A DNA stretch of 64,000 nucleotides from Streptomyces sp. NBC_01478 (GTDB lineage Bacteria; Actinomycetota; Actinomycetes; Streptomycetales; Streptomycetaceae), in NCBI RefSeq assembly GCF_036227225.1, contig NZ_CP109444.1, positions 4,817,501 to 4,881,500 of the forward strand, read 5' to 3'. The translations under genes were made by a program, and so were the position numbers. Positions 43,078 through 51,586 of this stretch are shown piece by piece. The first letter of the stretch is position 1; each line of letters begins with the position of its first letter. The notes below the pieces were generated by a model that saw only the letters and a program-made list of their open reading frames with translations, had not been told where the DNA came from and ran no database searches.

Positions 43078-44178
43078 ATGACGGCTACGAGGAGGTGGCG
43101 GCGACGTATGACGAGGATGTCGAGGGCGCGGGTGGCCCGGCGGATCGCGGCCGGTGCGGCGTACGGCGGTGGCGGGGTCGGGCTGGTGGGCGCGGCGGCC
43201 GTCGGTCTGGTGCTGGCCGAGGTCCGCTTCGTGAAGCGCCATGTGGGCAACGGCCATGGGGCGGGCAGCAATCATGTGCCGAGCGCCGACGGCCGCTACG
43301 GCCATGTCTACGACACTCCGGGTGAACCCCCGATCCGGCTGACCATGCTCGGCGACTCCACGGCCGCCGGGCAGGGGGTCCACCGGGCGGCGCAGACCCC
43401 GGGCGCGCTGCTGGCCTCGGGGCTGGCGGCGGTCTCCGAACGCCCGGTCGAGCTGCGGAACGTGGCCCTTCCGGGCGCCCAGTCCGACGACCTGGACCGC
43501 CAGGTGGCGCTGGCCCTCGCGGACACCACCCGGGTGCCCGACGTCTGCGTGATCATGATCGGCGCGAACGACGTCACCCACCGCATGCACCCGACCCGCT
43601 CGGTCCGGCACCTCTCGGCGACGGTACGACGGCTGCGCACGGCCGGCGCGGAAGTGGTCGTCGGCACGTGTCCCGACCTGGGGACGGTGGAGCAGGTCCA
43701 GCAACCGCTGCGCTGGCTGGCCCGCCGGGCGTCCAGACAGTTGGCGGCGGCGCAGACGATCGGCACGGTCGAGCAGGGCGGGCGCACGGTGTCGCTGGGC
43801 GACCTGCTGGGCCCCGAGTTCGCGGCGAACCCGCGCGAGCTGTTCGGCCCGGACAACTTCCATCCCTCGACGGAGGGCTACGCGACCGCGGCGATGGCGA
43901 TACTCCCGACCGTCTGCGCCGCGCTGGGCCTCTGGCCGGCCGACGAGGACCGCCCGGACGCGTCCCGCCGCGAGGGCTTCCTGCCGGTGGCCCGGGCCGC
44001 GGCGGAGGCGGCCTCGGAGGCGGGCACGGAGGTCACGGCGGCGATGCCGACGGGGCCACGGGGGCCGTGGGCTCTGCTGAAGCGCCGGAAGAGGCGGCGG
44101 GTGCCGGAGGCGTCGCCGGTTCACTCGGCTGTTTCGTCACCTTCTCGACCCACCGAGTCGGGTGGTGGGTGGGCATAG
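43078..44178 (+). CDS. SGNH/GDSL hydrolase with N-terminal membrane anchor
   Basis: This 366-residue lipase/esterase-type hydrolase has block I in LTMLGDSTAAGQGV (nucleophile Ser), block III in MIGANDVT (Asn) and block V in PDNFHPSTEGYATAA (Asp-x-x-His). An N-terminal helix (about 20-46, AAGAAYGGGGVGLVGAAAVGLVLA) anchors or exports it. The C-terminal 60 residues are Ala/Pro/Arg-rich and non-conserved. ATGs at 43108 and 43117 are alternative starts. It is divergent from CBS. The substrate is unknown; lipid or acyl-sugar esters are typical. Confidence 0.87.
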   Translation: MTATRRWRRRMTRMSRARVARRIAAGAAYGGGGVGLVGAAAVGLVLAEVRFVKRHVGNGHGAGSNHVPSADGRYGHVYDTPGEPPIRLTMLGDSTAAGQGVHRAAQTPGALLASGLAAVSERPVELRNVALPGAQSDDLDRQVALALADTTRVPDVCVIMIGANDVTHRMHPTRSVRHLSATVRRLRTAGAEVVVGTCPDLGTVEQVQQPLRWLARRASRQLAAAQTIGTVEQGGRTVSLGDLLGPEFAANPRELFGPDNFHPSTEGYATAAMAILPTVCAALGLWPADEDRPDASRREGFLPVARAAAEAASEAGTEVTAAMPTGPRGPWALLKRRKRRRVPEASPVHSAVSSPSRPTESGGGWA

Positions 44179-44262
44179 GTCCGGGGTCCGGGGGGCGGAG
44201 CCCCCTGGGACGGCCACCGCTGCCGAGCCGCACCACGTAGCCCGCCTGACCGCCGGCGGCCC

Positions 44263-44366
44263 AAGCAAGCGCTTAGACAATTGCGGTCAGGGTCACACAG
44301 TGATCCCCGTGACCTGTGCCATACGTACGGGTAACTTCCCAAGAAGCCCCGCACATCACCGTACGT
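44263..44366. promoter_or_regulatory. Candidate operators upstream of thiolase gene
   Basis: Three elements were seen. AAGCAAGCGCTTAG (44263-44276) is a TetR-like palindrome. GGTCAC and GTGACC (about 44291-44312) form an inverted repeat with a 12-base spacer. ACGTACGG (44323-44330) and CCGTACGT (44359-44366) form a second inverted pair. All lie in the 205 bases before the acetyltransferase start. The AAGCGCTT core resembles sites described for acyl-CoA metabolism regulators. Confidence 0.45.
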
Positions 44367-44383
44367 ACGCCAATGGAGCCGTG

Positions 44384-45604
44384 ATGCCCGAAGCCGTCAT
44401 CGTGTCGACCGCCCGCTCCCCCATCGGCCGCGCCTTCAAGGGCTCGCTCAAGGACCTGCGCCCCGACGACCTCACCGCCACGATCATCGAGGCCGCCCTC
44501 GCCAAGGTCCCCGAGCTGGACCCGAAGCTCATCGAGGACCTGATGCTCGGCTGCGGCCTCCCCGGCGGCGAGCAGGGCAGCAACCTCGGCCGGATCGTCG
44601 CCGTACAGATGGGCATGGACCACCTGCCGGGCTGCACGATCACCCGTTACTGTTCGTCGTCGCTCCAGACCAGCCGCATGGCGCTGCACGCCATCAAGGC
44701 CGGCGAGGGCGACGTCTTCATCTCGGCCGGTGTCGAGATGGTGTCCCGGTTCGTGAAGGGCAACTCCGACAGCCTCCCGGACACGCACAACCCGGCCTTC
44801 GCCGAGGCCGAGGCCCGCACCGCCGAGGTCGCCGCGAGCGAGGGTGCGAGCTGGCACGACCCGCGCGAGGACGGCCAGCTCCCCGACCCGTACATCGCGA
44901 TGGGCCAGACCGCGGAGAACCTCGCCCGGATCAAGGGCGTCACCCGCCAGGACATGGACGAGTTCGGCGTCCGCTCGCAGAACCTCGCCGAGGAAGCCAT
45001 CAAGAACGGCTTCTGGGAGCGCGAGATCACCCCGGTCACGCTGCCCGACGGCACGGTCGTCAGCAAGGACGACGGCCCGCGCGCCGGCGTCACCCTGGAG
45101 GGCGTCTCCAGCCTCAAGCCGGTCTTCCGCCCCGACGGCCTGGTCACGGCCGGCAACTGCTGCCCGCTGAACGACGGCGCCGCCGCGGTCGTCATCATGA
45201 GCGACACGAAGGCCCGCGAGCTGGGCCTGACCCCGCTGGCCCGGATCGTGTCGACCGGCGTCTCCGGGCTCTCCCCCGAGATCATGGGCCTCGGCCCGGT
45301 CGAGGCGTCCAAGCAGGCGCTGGGCCGCGCCGGTCTCACCGTCGACGACATCGACCTGTTCGAGATCAACGAGGCGTTCGCCGCCCAGGTGATCCCGTCC
45401 TACCGCGACCTGAACATCCCGCTGGAGAAGCTGAACGTGAACGGCGGCGCGATCGCCGTCGGCCACCCCTTCGGCATGACCGGCGCCCGCATCACCGGCA
45501 CGTTGATCAACTCCCTCCAGTTCCACGACAAGCAGTTCGGTCTGGAGACGATGTGCGTCGGCGGCGGCCAGGGCATGGCGATGGTCATCGAGCGCCTCAG
45601 TTGA
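44384..45604 (+). CDS. Acetyl-CoA acetyltransferase (thiolase)
   Basis: This 406-residue thiolase exchanges acetyl/acyl groups between CoA thioesters in beta-oxidation or acetoacetyl-CoA formation. The acylated Cys is in [26 protein letters not shown] contains the conserved NEAFA, and [13 protein letters not shown] provides the catalytic His. The second Cys is in [11 protein letters not shown]. The length fits the family. The ATG at 44384 or the adjoining GTG at 44381 could start translation. Upstream palindromes suggest regulation by an acyl-CoA-responsive repressor, and a strong terminator follows. Confidence 0.94.
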   Translation: MPEAVIVSTARSPIGRAFKGSLKDLRPDDLTATIIEAALAKVPELDPKLIEDLMLGCGLPGGEQGSNLGRIVAVQMGMDHLPGCTITRYCSSSLQTSRMALHAIKAGEGDVFISAGVEMVSRFVKGNSDSLPDTHNPAFAEAEARTAEVAASEGASWHDPREDGQLPDPYIAMGQTAENLARIKGVTRQDMDEFGVRSQNLAEEAIKNGFWEREITPVTLPDGTVVSKDDGPRAGVTLEGVSSLKPVFRPDGLVTAGNCCPLNDGAAAVVIMSDTKARELGLTPLARIVSTGVSGLSPEIMGLGPVEASKQALGRAGLTVDDIDLFEINEAFAAQVIPSYRDLNIPLEKLNVNGGAIAVGHPFGMTGARITGTLINSLQFHDKQFGLETMCVGGGQGMAMVIERLS

Positions 45605-45643
45605 CCAACTCCCCGTAGCCGTACGGGAACCCACCGTCACCAT

Positions 45644-45682
45644 TCGGCCCGGAACCCAGTAACCACCTGGGTTCTGGGCCGA
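45644..45682 (+). terminator. Terminator after thiolase
   Basis: TCGGCCCGGAACCCAG (45644-45659) pairs with CTGGGTTCTGGGCCGA (45667-45682), with one mismatch and a 7-base loop. It is followed by TTTGTGAT. Confidence 0.8.
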
Positions 45683-45878
45683 TTTGTGATCCAATCTCCC
45701 CCAGGATGTGACCTATCTCCCTTCGAAGAGGGATTTCCGCAGGTCAGCACCGTTTCACCACCAAACATCGGGCCCAAAGTCCTGCCCGTTTCGTGACGTT
45801 ACGCACTGACAGTTGGTTAGTCCGCCCTTCAAGCTGATGTAGGAAGTCGGGGGTCGACTTTGAACCGGGAGTACGTCA

Positions 45879-46667
45879 GTGAGCGCCATGCCGATCGCTT
45901 TGCTGCTCACCACGGCCGCCACAGGCGCCGTGGGCGTCGCCGTCCTGCGCACCCTGTTGGTGCTCCGTCGACAGGTGGCAGACCTGCACACCGAACTGGC
46001 CGAGGGCCGGGCCGCCGCCGTACGGCCGCTCGTGCCCGCCGCCCGCACCCACACCGACGCGGATGAGATACGCGCCGCCGTGGCCGAGGCGCTGGCCGAG
46101 GAGCGGGAGCGGGAGCTGGCCGAGGCGCGGGCCTTCTGGGCCGCGCAGGAAGCCCGCGACACCGAGGTGCCGACCCTGCTGGGTCTGCCCGACAGCGAGC
46201 TGTTCCTGCCCCGCCAGAGCGACTTCGTGGGCCTCGAACCGCTGGAGCCGGTCACCGAGCCGTCCGCCGACGCCGACGAGTTCGCCGGCGACTCCCCCGA
46301 GCTGGCCGCGGCCCGCCGCCGCCACCCGTCCCACCCGGACTTCGTACCGGCCCAGTCACCGGTCGCGAACGACCACGAACGCACGGTGGCGACGCTGGAG
46401 GAGCTGGCCGAGTCCGCCGTGGAGCTGGCCGACGTCCGCCCCGGCCCTCTGGGCACCCTCGACGTCTACGTCTTCGTCGACGGCACCACCCTCTGCATGA
46501 CCCCGGGCCACCGCGAAACCGCCGAACGCCTGGCCGCGGCCCTCCGCGCCGGCGAAACCCCGTTCCTGTTGGGCGGCTCGGGTGTCTCCGGCGCCTACAC
46601 GCTGACGTTCGCGTGCGGCCAGGAGAACGTGTACATCCTGGCGGACAGGGTCATAGCGTCACTCTGA
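45879..46667 (+). CDS. Membrane-anchored protein of unknown function
   Basis: This 262-residue protein has an N-terminal membrane helix (IALLLTTAATGAVGVAVLRTLLVL, about 5-28). A coiled-coil stretch rich in Ala/Glu/Arg follows (about 30-92; AAVAEALAEERERELAEARAFWAAQEARD). A compact C-terminal domain (about 180-262) reads GTLDVYVFVDGTTLCMTPGHRETAERL and GAYTLTFACGQENVYILADRVIASL. The family is not recognised. The GTG at 45879 was chosen from GGGAG upstream. It stands alone between a terminator and a dispersed repeat. Confidence 0.6.
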   Translation: MSAMPIALLLTTAATGAVGVAVLRTLLVLRRQVADLHTELAEGRAAAVRPLVPAARTHTDADEIRAAVAEALAEERERELAEARAFWAAQEARDTEVPTLLGLPDSELFLPRQSDFVGLEPLEPVTEPSADADEFAGDSPELAAARRRHPSHPDFVPAQSPVANDHERTVATLEELAESAVELADVRPGPLGTLDVYVFVDGTTLCMTPGHRETAERLAAALRAGETPFLLGGSGVSGAYTLTFACGQENVYILADRVIASL

Positions 46668-46891
46668 ATCCGGGGGCGTCACGGTGCTTCGTCGGGTGCG
46701 GGTGCGTGGGGGCTGGTCGCGCAGTTCCCCGCGCCCCTGGAAACGCAGGTGTCTTCCAAGGGTGCGGGGAACTGCGCGACCCCAAAGAGACACGGTGAGC
46801 CTGCGTCTTCAGGGGCGCGGGGCTGTGTCCATTTGCGGCTCCGCCGCGCGGGCGCGACCAGCCACAACGAACCGCAAGCCGCCAACGAACG
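46668..46891. repeat. REP-like palindrome region
   Basis: GGTCGCGCAGTTCCCCGCGCCCC (about 46713-46735) is matched by an inverted GGGTGCGGGGAACTGCGCGACC (about 46758-46780), forming a stem of about 21 bp. A related half-copy, CAGGGGCGCGGGGCTG, follows near 46810. It is the same family as the element at 2148-2206. No gene lies in the region. Confidence 0.65.
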
Positions 46892-47203
46892 TCAGACGCC
46901 CGCCCTCTTCTGCGCCTCCGCCACCAGCCCGAGCGCCTCGTCGACCTCGGCGTCATTCACCAGCACGACCGCCAAGTCATGCACAGCCACGGTGATTTGA
47001 TCGGCGGCCGCGAACATCCCCGCGTCCGGCATCTCCCGAGGCACCCCCAAGGGATCCTCAACCCGCTGCGCCCACAGGGCAAACTCCCTGGCCAGCCCCA
47101 AAGCCTCAGCGGCAGCGCCCCGCTGCAGACGGCTCTGCGGAGCAGCCCGCAGCCGGTCCGCGAAGTGATCCACCGCTTGAGTCAACCGCGTCGTATCCAC
47201 CAC
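46892..47203 (-). CDS. Small conserved hypothetical protein
   Basis: This 103-residue all-helical soluble protein (LTQAVDHFADRLRAAPQSRLQRGAAAEALGLAREFALWAQ; then AAADQITVAVHDLAVVLV) has no signal or membrane segment. The pattern resembles small Streptomyces proteins found beside DUF4287 genes, but no function is known. The start is clear from the intergenic boundary, and codon use is normal. It is divergent from the DUF4287 gene. Confidence 0.6.
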   Translation of the reverse strand: MVDTTRLTQAVDHFADRLRAAPQSRLQRGAAAEALGLAREFALWAQRVEDPLGVPREMPDAGMFAAADQITVAVHDLAVVLVNDAEVDEALGLVAEAQKRAGV

Positions 47204-47305
47204 GCCGCGAGACTACGCGCCGTACCGGGACTGTTGCCAACGGGCGAACGCTCAGGCACGGTGACCTGAAGGACCGGCTTACACCCCATGCGTCCGGAGG
47301 CGCCG

Positions 47306-47536
47306 ATGTCCCAAGTGTTCTCCCAGGAGACCCATCGCAACATGCTCGCCCGCATCCCTCACTGCACCGGTCGTGAAGTGTCCGACTGGCTGCGCACCGT
47401 CGACGAAGGCCCCGCCCTCTTCCGCTTCGAAGAGAAGGTCAGTTGGCTCCGCGCCGAACACGACCTCGCGTACGGCCACGCCAAGGCGATCATTCACGAG
47501 TACGACCTGAGGAGGGCCGCGCGCAAACTGCTCTAG
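47306..47536 (+). CDS. DUF4287 domain protein
   Basis: This 76-residue protein contains VSDWLRTVDEGPALFRFEEKVSWLRAEHDLAYGHAKAIIHEYDLRRAARKLL, which matches DUF4287: a helix, a conserved F-EK-WL-EH-L--GHA core and a basic end. The ATG at 47306 follows GGAGG. Single-domain members of this family are common in actinomycetes and have no known function. Confidence 0.75.
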   Translation: MSQVFSQETHRNMLARIPHCTGREVSDWLRTVDEGPALFRFEEKVSWLRAEHDLAYGHAKAIIHEYDLRRAARKLL

Positions 47537-47581
47537 GCGCGCACCAGAGACCGACCCACCACTGAACTTACGGACATGACG

Positions 47582-47611
47582 AAGGGCCCCGGGAACGAAC
47601 CCGGGGCCCTT
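47582..47611. terminator. Bidirectional terminator
   Basis: AAGGGCCCCGGG (47582-47593) pairs perfectly with CCCGGGGCCCTT (47600-47611) around AACGAA. It is followed by T-rich sequence on the plus strand and serves two convergent genes. Confidence 0.85.
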
Positions 47612-47633
47612 TCGCGGATCAGCCTGCTGTCGG

Positions 47634-48521
47634 CTAGTCGTTGCTGTTGAGGATCGCGATGATCCGCAGGAACTCCATGTAGATCCACACCAGCGTCAGC
47701 GTGAGCCCGAAGGCCGCCAGCCACGCCTCTTCCTTCGGGGCGCCGTACGCGATGCCGTCCTCGACCTGCTTGAAGTCCAGGGCCAGGAAGCAGGCACCGA
47801 GGATGATGCCGACGACACCGAAGAAGATGCCGAGCGGGCCGCTGCGGAAGCCGAGGCCGTCACCGCCGCCGAACACCGCGAACAGCAGGTTCACGGCCAT
47901 CAGCAGGATGAAGCCGAGCGCGGCCGCCATCACGAAGCCGTAGAAACGGCGGTTCACGCGGATCCAGCCCGCGCGGTACGCGATGAGCACGCCGGCGAAG
48001 ACCGCCATCGTGCCGATCACGGCCTGCATGGCCGCGCCGCTCGCGATGCGGTTGTCGACGACGCTGGAGACGACGCCGAGGAAGACGCCTTCCAGGGCAG
48101 CGTACGACAGGATCAGCGCCGGGACGGGCTTGCGCTTGAAGGACTGGACGAACGCCAGGACCATCGCCACCAGCGCGGCGCCGATCCCGATGCCGTACGA
48201 ACGGTTGATGTGGGCGTCGTCGACCGGGAGCAGCGCCCAGGCGAGCGCGGCCGTGACGATCAGCGTGCCGAGGGTGGCGCCGGTGCGCTGGACGACGTCG
48301 TCCATGGTCATCCGGCCGGTGGTGGCCGGGGCCTGGGGCGGTGCGCCCTGCTGCAGGTCCTGCTGGGCGTAAGGGTTCTGCGCGTACGGGTTGCCCCCCG
48401 CGTAGGGGTTGCCCTGCGTGCCCACGGCGGGGCCCCCGGCCTGCGGCGCGGTGTTGAAGCCCGCGTAGCCGTTGTCGCGGCTGAACCCCCGTCGCGAGAA
48501 GACCGGGTTTCTGCTCCTCAT
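47634..48521 (-). CDS. Bax inhibitor-1/YccA family protein
   Basis: This 295-residue membrane protein has seven helices from about residue 75 onward. A Gly/Asn/Pro/Gln-rich N-terminal tail (about 15-65, including NPYAGGNPYAQNPYAQ) is probably disordered. The YccA core has MTMDDVVQRTGATLGTLIVTAALAWAL at the start of the membrane part and AALEGVFLGVVSSV typical of BI-1 helix 3, ending FGLTLTLVWIYMEFLRIIAIL. BI-1 proteins affect ion leak or membrane protease activity; the exact role here is unknown. It stands alone, with a terminator at its 3' end. Confidence 0.9.
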   Translation of the reverse strand: MRSRNPVFSRRGFSRDNGYAGFNTAPQAGGPAVGTQGNPYAGGNPYAQNPYAQQDLQQGAPPQAPATTGRMTMDDVVQRTGATLGTLIVTAALAWALLPVDDAHINRSYGIGIGAALVAMVLAFVQSFKRKPVPALILSYAALEGVFLGVVSSVVDNRIASGAAMQAVIGTMAVFAGVLIAYRAGWIRVNRRFYGFVMAAALGFILLMAVNLLFAVFGGGDGLGFRSGPLGIFFGVVGIILGACFLALDFKQVEDGIAYGAPKEEAWLAAFGLTLTLVWIYMEFLRIIAILNSND

Positions 48522-48568
48522 TTCACTCCTCCATGGCCGCCTCGCGCGGCCTTGGGCTCAAGAGTAAT

Positions 48569-48594
48569 AGGTAGGCAAAAGATTGACCCTACCT
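48569..48594. promoter_or_regulatory. Inverted repeat upstream of YccA-like gene
   Basis: AGGTAGG (48569-48575) and CCTACCT (48588-48594) flank a 12-base AT-rich spacer, 48 bases upstream of the start. It is a candidate operator for the leftward gene. The remainder of 48522-48691 shows nothing further. Confidence 0.45.
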
Positions 48595-48691
48595 CTTGGG
48601 GAGGATCTTCCCCTCGTCCTGCCACGGTACGCGGTGGACCGCACCCCCTGTGAACACTGGTACCAACCCGTGACGCCCCCTTGGAAGCGCC

Positions 48692-49876
48692 TTATTCCTG
48701 TTCATCCAGGGGGAACCCGGTGTACGCCTCCGCGAGGTCCGTCTCGGCCGCCCTCGAGGACGCGATCCGCTCCAGCCCGGCCGACTGGAGCCGCCCCTCG
48801 AAGGCCGTCGCGTCGGGCGCGCGATGCAGCAGGCTCGTCATGTCGTAGGAGAACCGCTCGGCCTGCCAGACCCGCCGCAGACAGGTGGCGGAGTAGGCGT
48901 CGAGCCGCTCCTCGCTCCCCGTCTCCTTCTTGTACGTCAGTGCCCGCGCGAAGGTGACGACGTCGCCGACGGCGAGGTTGAGGCCCTTGGCCCCGGTCGG
49001 CGGGACGATGTGCGCGGCGTCGCCGGCGAGGAAGAGGCGGCCGTACCGCATGGGCTCGTGGACGTACGAACGCATCGGGGTGACCGACTTCTGGGTGATG
49101 GGCCCACGCTCCAGCCGCCACTCGTCGTCGGTCTCGAACCGGCGCTCCAGTTCGTCCCAGACGGCGTCGTCGCTCCAGCTCTCGGGGTCCGCGTCCTCCG
49201 CCACCTGGAGGTAGAGCCGGGAGACGGACGGGGAGCGCATGGAGAGGAGGGCGAAGCCGCGGTCGTGGCGGGCGTAGACGAGCTCGTCGTGCGAGGGCGC
49301 GACATCGGCGAGGATGCCGAGCCAGGCGTAGGGGTACGACCGTTCGAAGACGCGGGTGAGTTCGGCGGGGATCGCGTTGCGGGCGACGCCCCAGAAGCCG
49401 TCGCAGCCGACGACGTAGTCGCAGTCGAGGACGTCCTCGCGGCCGTGGTGCCGGAACCGGACGCGCGGGCCGTCACCGTCCGCGCCCTCGACCTCCAGCG
49501 CCTCGGCCTCGAACAACAGCGGCCCGCCCGCCTTGAGTTGAAGGGCGATCAGGTCCTTGCAGACCTCGGTCTGCGCGTACACCATGACGCTGCGACCGCC
49601 GGTGAGGCCCGGAAAGTCCACGCGGTGCCGCTTCCGGTCGAACCGCAGCTCGATCCCGTCGTGCCGCAGCCCCTCCCGGTCCATCCGCTCCCCGGCACCG
49701 GCCGCCCGCAGCACGTCGACCGTGCCCTGCTCCAGGATCCCGGCCCGCTGGCGGTGCTCGACGTACTCGCGGTCCCGGCTCTCCAGTACGACCGAGTCGA
49801 TCCCGGCGTTGTGCAGCAGCCGGGCGAGGAGGAGCCCGGCGGGGCCGGCTCCGATGATGCCGACGGTGGTACGCAT
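48692..49876 (-). CDS. pobA: 4-hydroxybenzoate 3-monooxygenase (PobA)
   Basis: This 394-residue FAD aromatic hydroxylase converts 4-hydroxybenzoate to protocatechuate. The FAD-binding motif is TVGIIGAGPAGLLLARLLH. SRDREYVEHRQRAGILEQGTVD, MVYAQTEVCKDLI and the second FAD motif GRLFLAGDAAHIVPPTGAKGLNLA are diagnostic of PobA. The ATG at 49876 is the family start. The frame remains open 38 codons upstream because of 18-base repeats, but those codons lack homology. No pca genes are adjacent. Confidence 0.93.
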   Translation of the reverse strand: MRTTVGIIGAGPAGLLLARLLHNAGIDSVVLESRDREYVEHRQRAGILEQGTVDVLRAAGAGERMDREGLRHDGIELRFDRKRHRVDFPGLTGGRSVMVYAQTEVCKDLIALQLKAGGPLLFEAEALEVEGADGDGPRVRFRHHGREDVLDCDYVVGCDGFWGVARNAIPAELTRVFERSYPYAWLGILADVAPSHDELVYARHDRGFALLSMRSPSVSRLYLQVAEDADPESWSDDAVWDELERRFETDDEWRLERGPITQKSVTPMRSYVHEPMRYGRLFLAGDAAHIVPPTGAKGLNLAVGDVVTFARALTYKKETGSEERLDAYSATCLRRVWQAERFSYDMTSLLHRAPDATAFEGRLQSAGLERIASSRAAETDLAEAYTGFPLDEQE

Positions 49877-49908
49877 CGGGGGTTCCCTTTCGAGCGGGAG
49901 CTGTTCGG

Positions 49909-49995
49909 CTGGTTTCACTTGGCCGTCTGGTTCTACTTGGTCGTCCGGTTTCACTTGGCCATTTCGTTCGCCTGGTGAAATTCTCTTCACTTGGC
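49909..49995. promoter_or_regulatory. 18-base iterons upstream of pobA
   Basis: Three contiguous 18-base units with the core GGTTTCACTTGGCC (49909-49926, 49927-49944, 49945-49962) are followed by a fourth TCACTTGGC at about 49987-49995. On the coding strand the core reads CCAAGTGAAACC. They lie immediately upstream of the pobA start and could bind a multimeric regulator such as an IclR-type PobR. Confidence 0.6.
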
Positions 49996-50032
49996 TGCCA
50001 TGCCGTAAGTTTCCGACCGCGTAGGCCGCCTG

Positions 50033-50956
50033 TCAACGGTCCGAGGGCGAGCCCTTCCGCGCGGCGTCGAGCTGGAAATGCCAGACGACCGCGACCGGGG
50101 AGTCGTCCAGAGCCGCGGCCGACGCTTCCGGGTACCAGTGGAGCAGGTCCCAGGACATATGAGTGGGGAGCGTGTCGGGGGCGGTCTCGGGGGTGAGGGA
50201 GCCGCGCGGGCGGCGGGGTTCCTCGCAGTGCCGGACCTGGAAGCCCAGCGGGAGGGCCGCGGCGAGGTAGGCGCTGAGCGGTCGGTGGTACTCGGTGAGG
50301 AGGGACGCGCGGCCGTCCGGGCCGGGGCGACGGGGCAGGGTCGGCCGGACGTAGGACGAGAGCAGGTGGGCGTCCGAGAGGACGAGGTGTCCGCCGGGGC
50401 GCAGGACGCGCGCGAACTCCCGTAGCACCGGGGCCAGTTCGGGGACGTGGCTCACGGCTAGCGCGCACACGACGGTGTCGACCGCGTTGTCGGGAAGCGG
50501 GAGCCGGTGCAGGTCGGCCTCGTGGAAGTCGACGTCCGGCAGGCGCTCGCGGGCCCGGGCGAGCATGTCCGGCGAGGCGTCGACGCCGGTCACATGGTGG
50601 CCGAGTCCGTGCAGGTAGGCGGTGTGGCGGCCGGTGCCGCAGGCCGCGTCCAGTGCCGCGCCGAGGGGCAGGCCGTCCAGGATGCGCCGGACGACGGGCT
50701 GCTCGAGGTCGATCATCCCGTTGCCGGGGGCGTCGTAGTGCGGGGCCCAGTCCTGGTAGACGTCGGCCGTGCTGATCGTGCCCGGTTCCGCCGTGACCCC
50801 CTCGGCGTGCGCGAGGGCGGGCGTGTCCAGCAGGGTGCGGATCTCGGCGATCCGGGCCTCGACGAAGGCCCGGTCGGCACTTCCCTCCTTGAAGCCGCGC
50901 AGCAGGGCGGCGCCCTCGACGCCCAGCAGATATCCCAGGGGGCTCAGATAGGTCAC
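50033..50956 (-). CDS. Class I SAM-dependent methyltransferase
   Basis: This 307-residue methyltransferase has motif I in ALDAACGTGRHTAYL (SAM-binding glycines), motif II in GVDASPDMLARAR (acidic residue) and the post-motif region VVCALAVSHVPELAPVLREFARVLRPGGHLVLSD. The first 75 residues are helical and may contact substrate. The GTG at 50956 was chosen because the upstream open frame runs through the tRNA gene. The acceptor is unknown; the ubiE/menaquinone-like pattern is only superficial. Confidence 0.87.
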   Translation of the reverse strand: MTYLSPLGYLLGVEGAALLRGFKEGSADRAFVEARIAEIRTLLDTPALAHAEGVTAEPGTISTADVYQDWAPHYDAPGNGMIDLEQPVVRRILDGLPLGAALDAACGTGRHTAYLHGLGHHVTGVDASPDMLARARERLPDVDFHEADLHRLPLPDNAVDTVVCALAVSHVPELAPVLREFARVLRPGGHLVLSDAHLLSSYVRPTLPRRPGPDGRASLLTEYHRPLSAYLAAALPLGFQVRHCEEPRRPRGSLTPETAPDTLPTHMSWDLLHWYPEASAAALDDSPVAVVWHFQLDAARKGSPSDR

Positions 50957-51085
50957 CCGCGCACGGTACGGATCCGCTCGCCGGCCGCTCCACGGGTTTT
51001 CCCGCGCCGCGCCCCTTCGGAGAGAGGCCGGCGCACGCACGAAAAGCGACACACCGTTCCCGCAGGTCACACTCCGTAACCGCGA

Positions 51086-51172
51086 TGGTGCCCGGAGCCG
51101 GACTTGAACCGGCACGCCCGCGAAGGGGCAGCGAGGTTTAAGCTCGCCGTGTCTGCATTCCACCATCCGGGC
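51086..51172 (-). tRNA. bldA: tRNA-Leu(UAA), bldA
   Basis: This is an 87-base gene on the minus strand. The acceptor stem GCCCGGA pairs with TCCGGGC, followed by A and an encoded CCA. The anticodon stem-loop is GCGAG-CTTAAAC-CTCGC, giving anticodon TAA, which reads UUA. The long variable arm (CTGCCCC...GGGCG) is typical of leucine tRNA, and the T-loop has GGTTCAAGTCC. In Streptomyces this is the only tRNA for UUA and is the developmental regulator bldA. It explains why TTA codons, seen here in two genes only, mark bldA-dependent expression. Confidence 0.95.
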
Positions 51173-51586
51173 AGGCCGTGGGCTCCGCATCGAGGTCACG
51201 AGCCTATCGGGACGCGCGTCCCCAACAGCGGGCAGGCGGACCGATGTTGTCTTATTTTATTGATGTCTGAGGGTGCATCAGACCATGGAAAGAGCCATCA
51301 GCACTTGCCAATAGCCTTGCGTGCGATCTGGGGCCTCGTATGCGGAATGACGGAATTTCACCGCCCGAACGAGGGTGCTCCACCGGTTCTTGACGTGGTG
51401 GGTCACGGGGGCGGACCCAGGGATCGTCTCGGGGGTGGTCCTCATCCCCAGGTATGACACCGCTGAGCGCAGTCCGACTGAAGGCTGCCCCCGGAACCGG
51501 AACAGCGGCTGACTCCACGGCGCCGCGGGGCCGACAGGATGGGAGACGTCCCCAGCAGTACCGTCGTCCCGACAGGAGCGCCCTCC
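51173..51586. promoter_or_regulatory. Intergenic region between bldA and ABC exporter
   Basis: The 414 bases include a strongly AT-rich stretch (TTATTTTATTGATG, about 51252-51265). A hairpin or operator pairs GTCTGA (51265-51270) with TCAGAC (51278-51283) over a 7-base loop. The AT-rich part lies about 80-90 bases upstream of the leftward tRNA and may hold its promoter. No gene is supported. Confidence 0.4.

Noticed and set aside
49877..49990. 38-residue N-terminal extension of PobA with a repeated QVKPDG-like sequence
   Set aside because: PobA proteins start at the FAD motif region. The extension arises from 18-base repeats upstream of the ATG at 49876.
50957..51199. Upstream extension of the methyltransferase
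   Set aside because: It overlaps the bldA tRNA on the same strand and has no conserved residues; the GTG at 50956 is used instead.
51104..51457. Possible protein gene opposite the tRNA
   Set aside because: It is antisense to bldA and has no recognisable start site or homology pattern.
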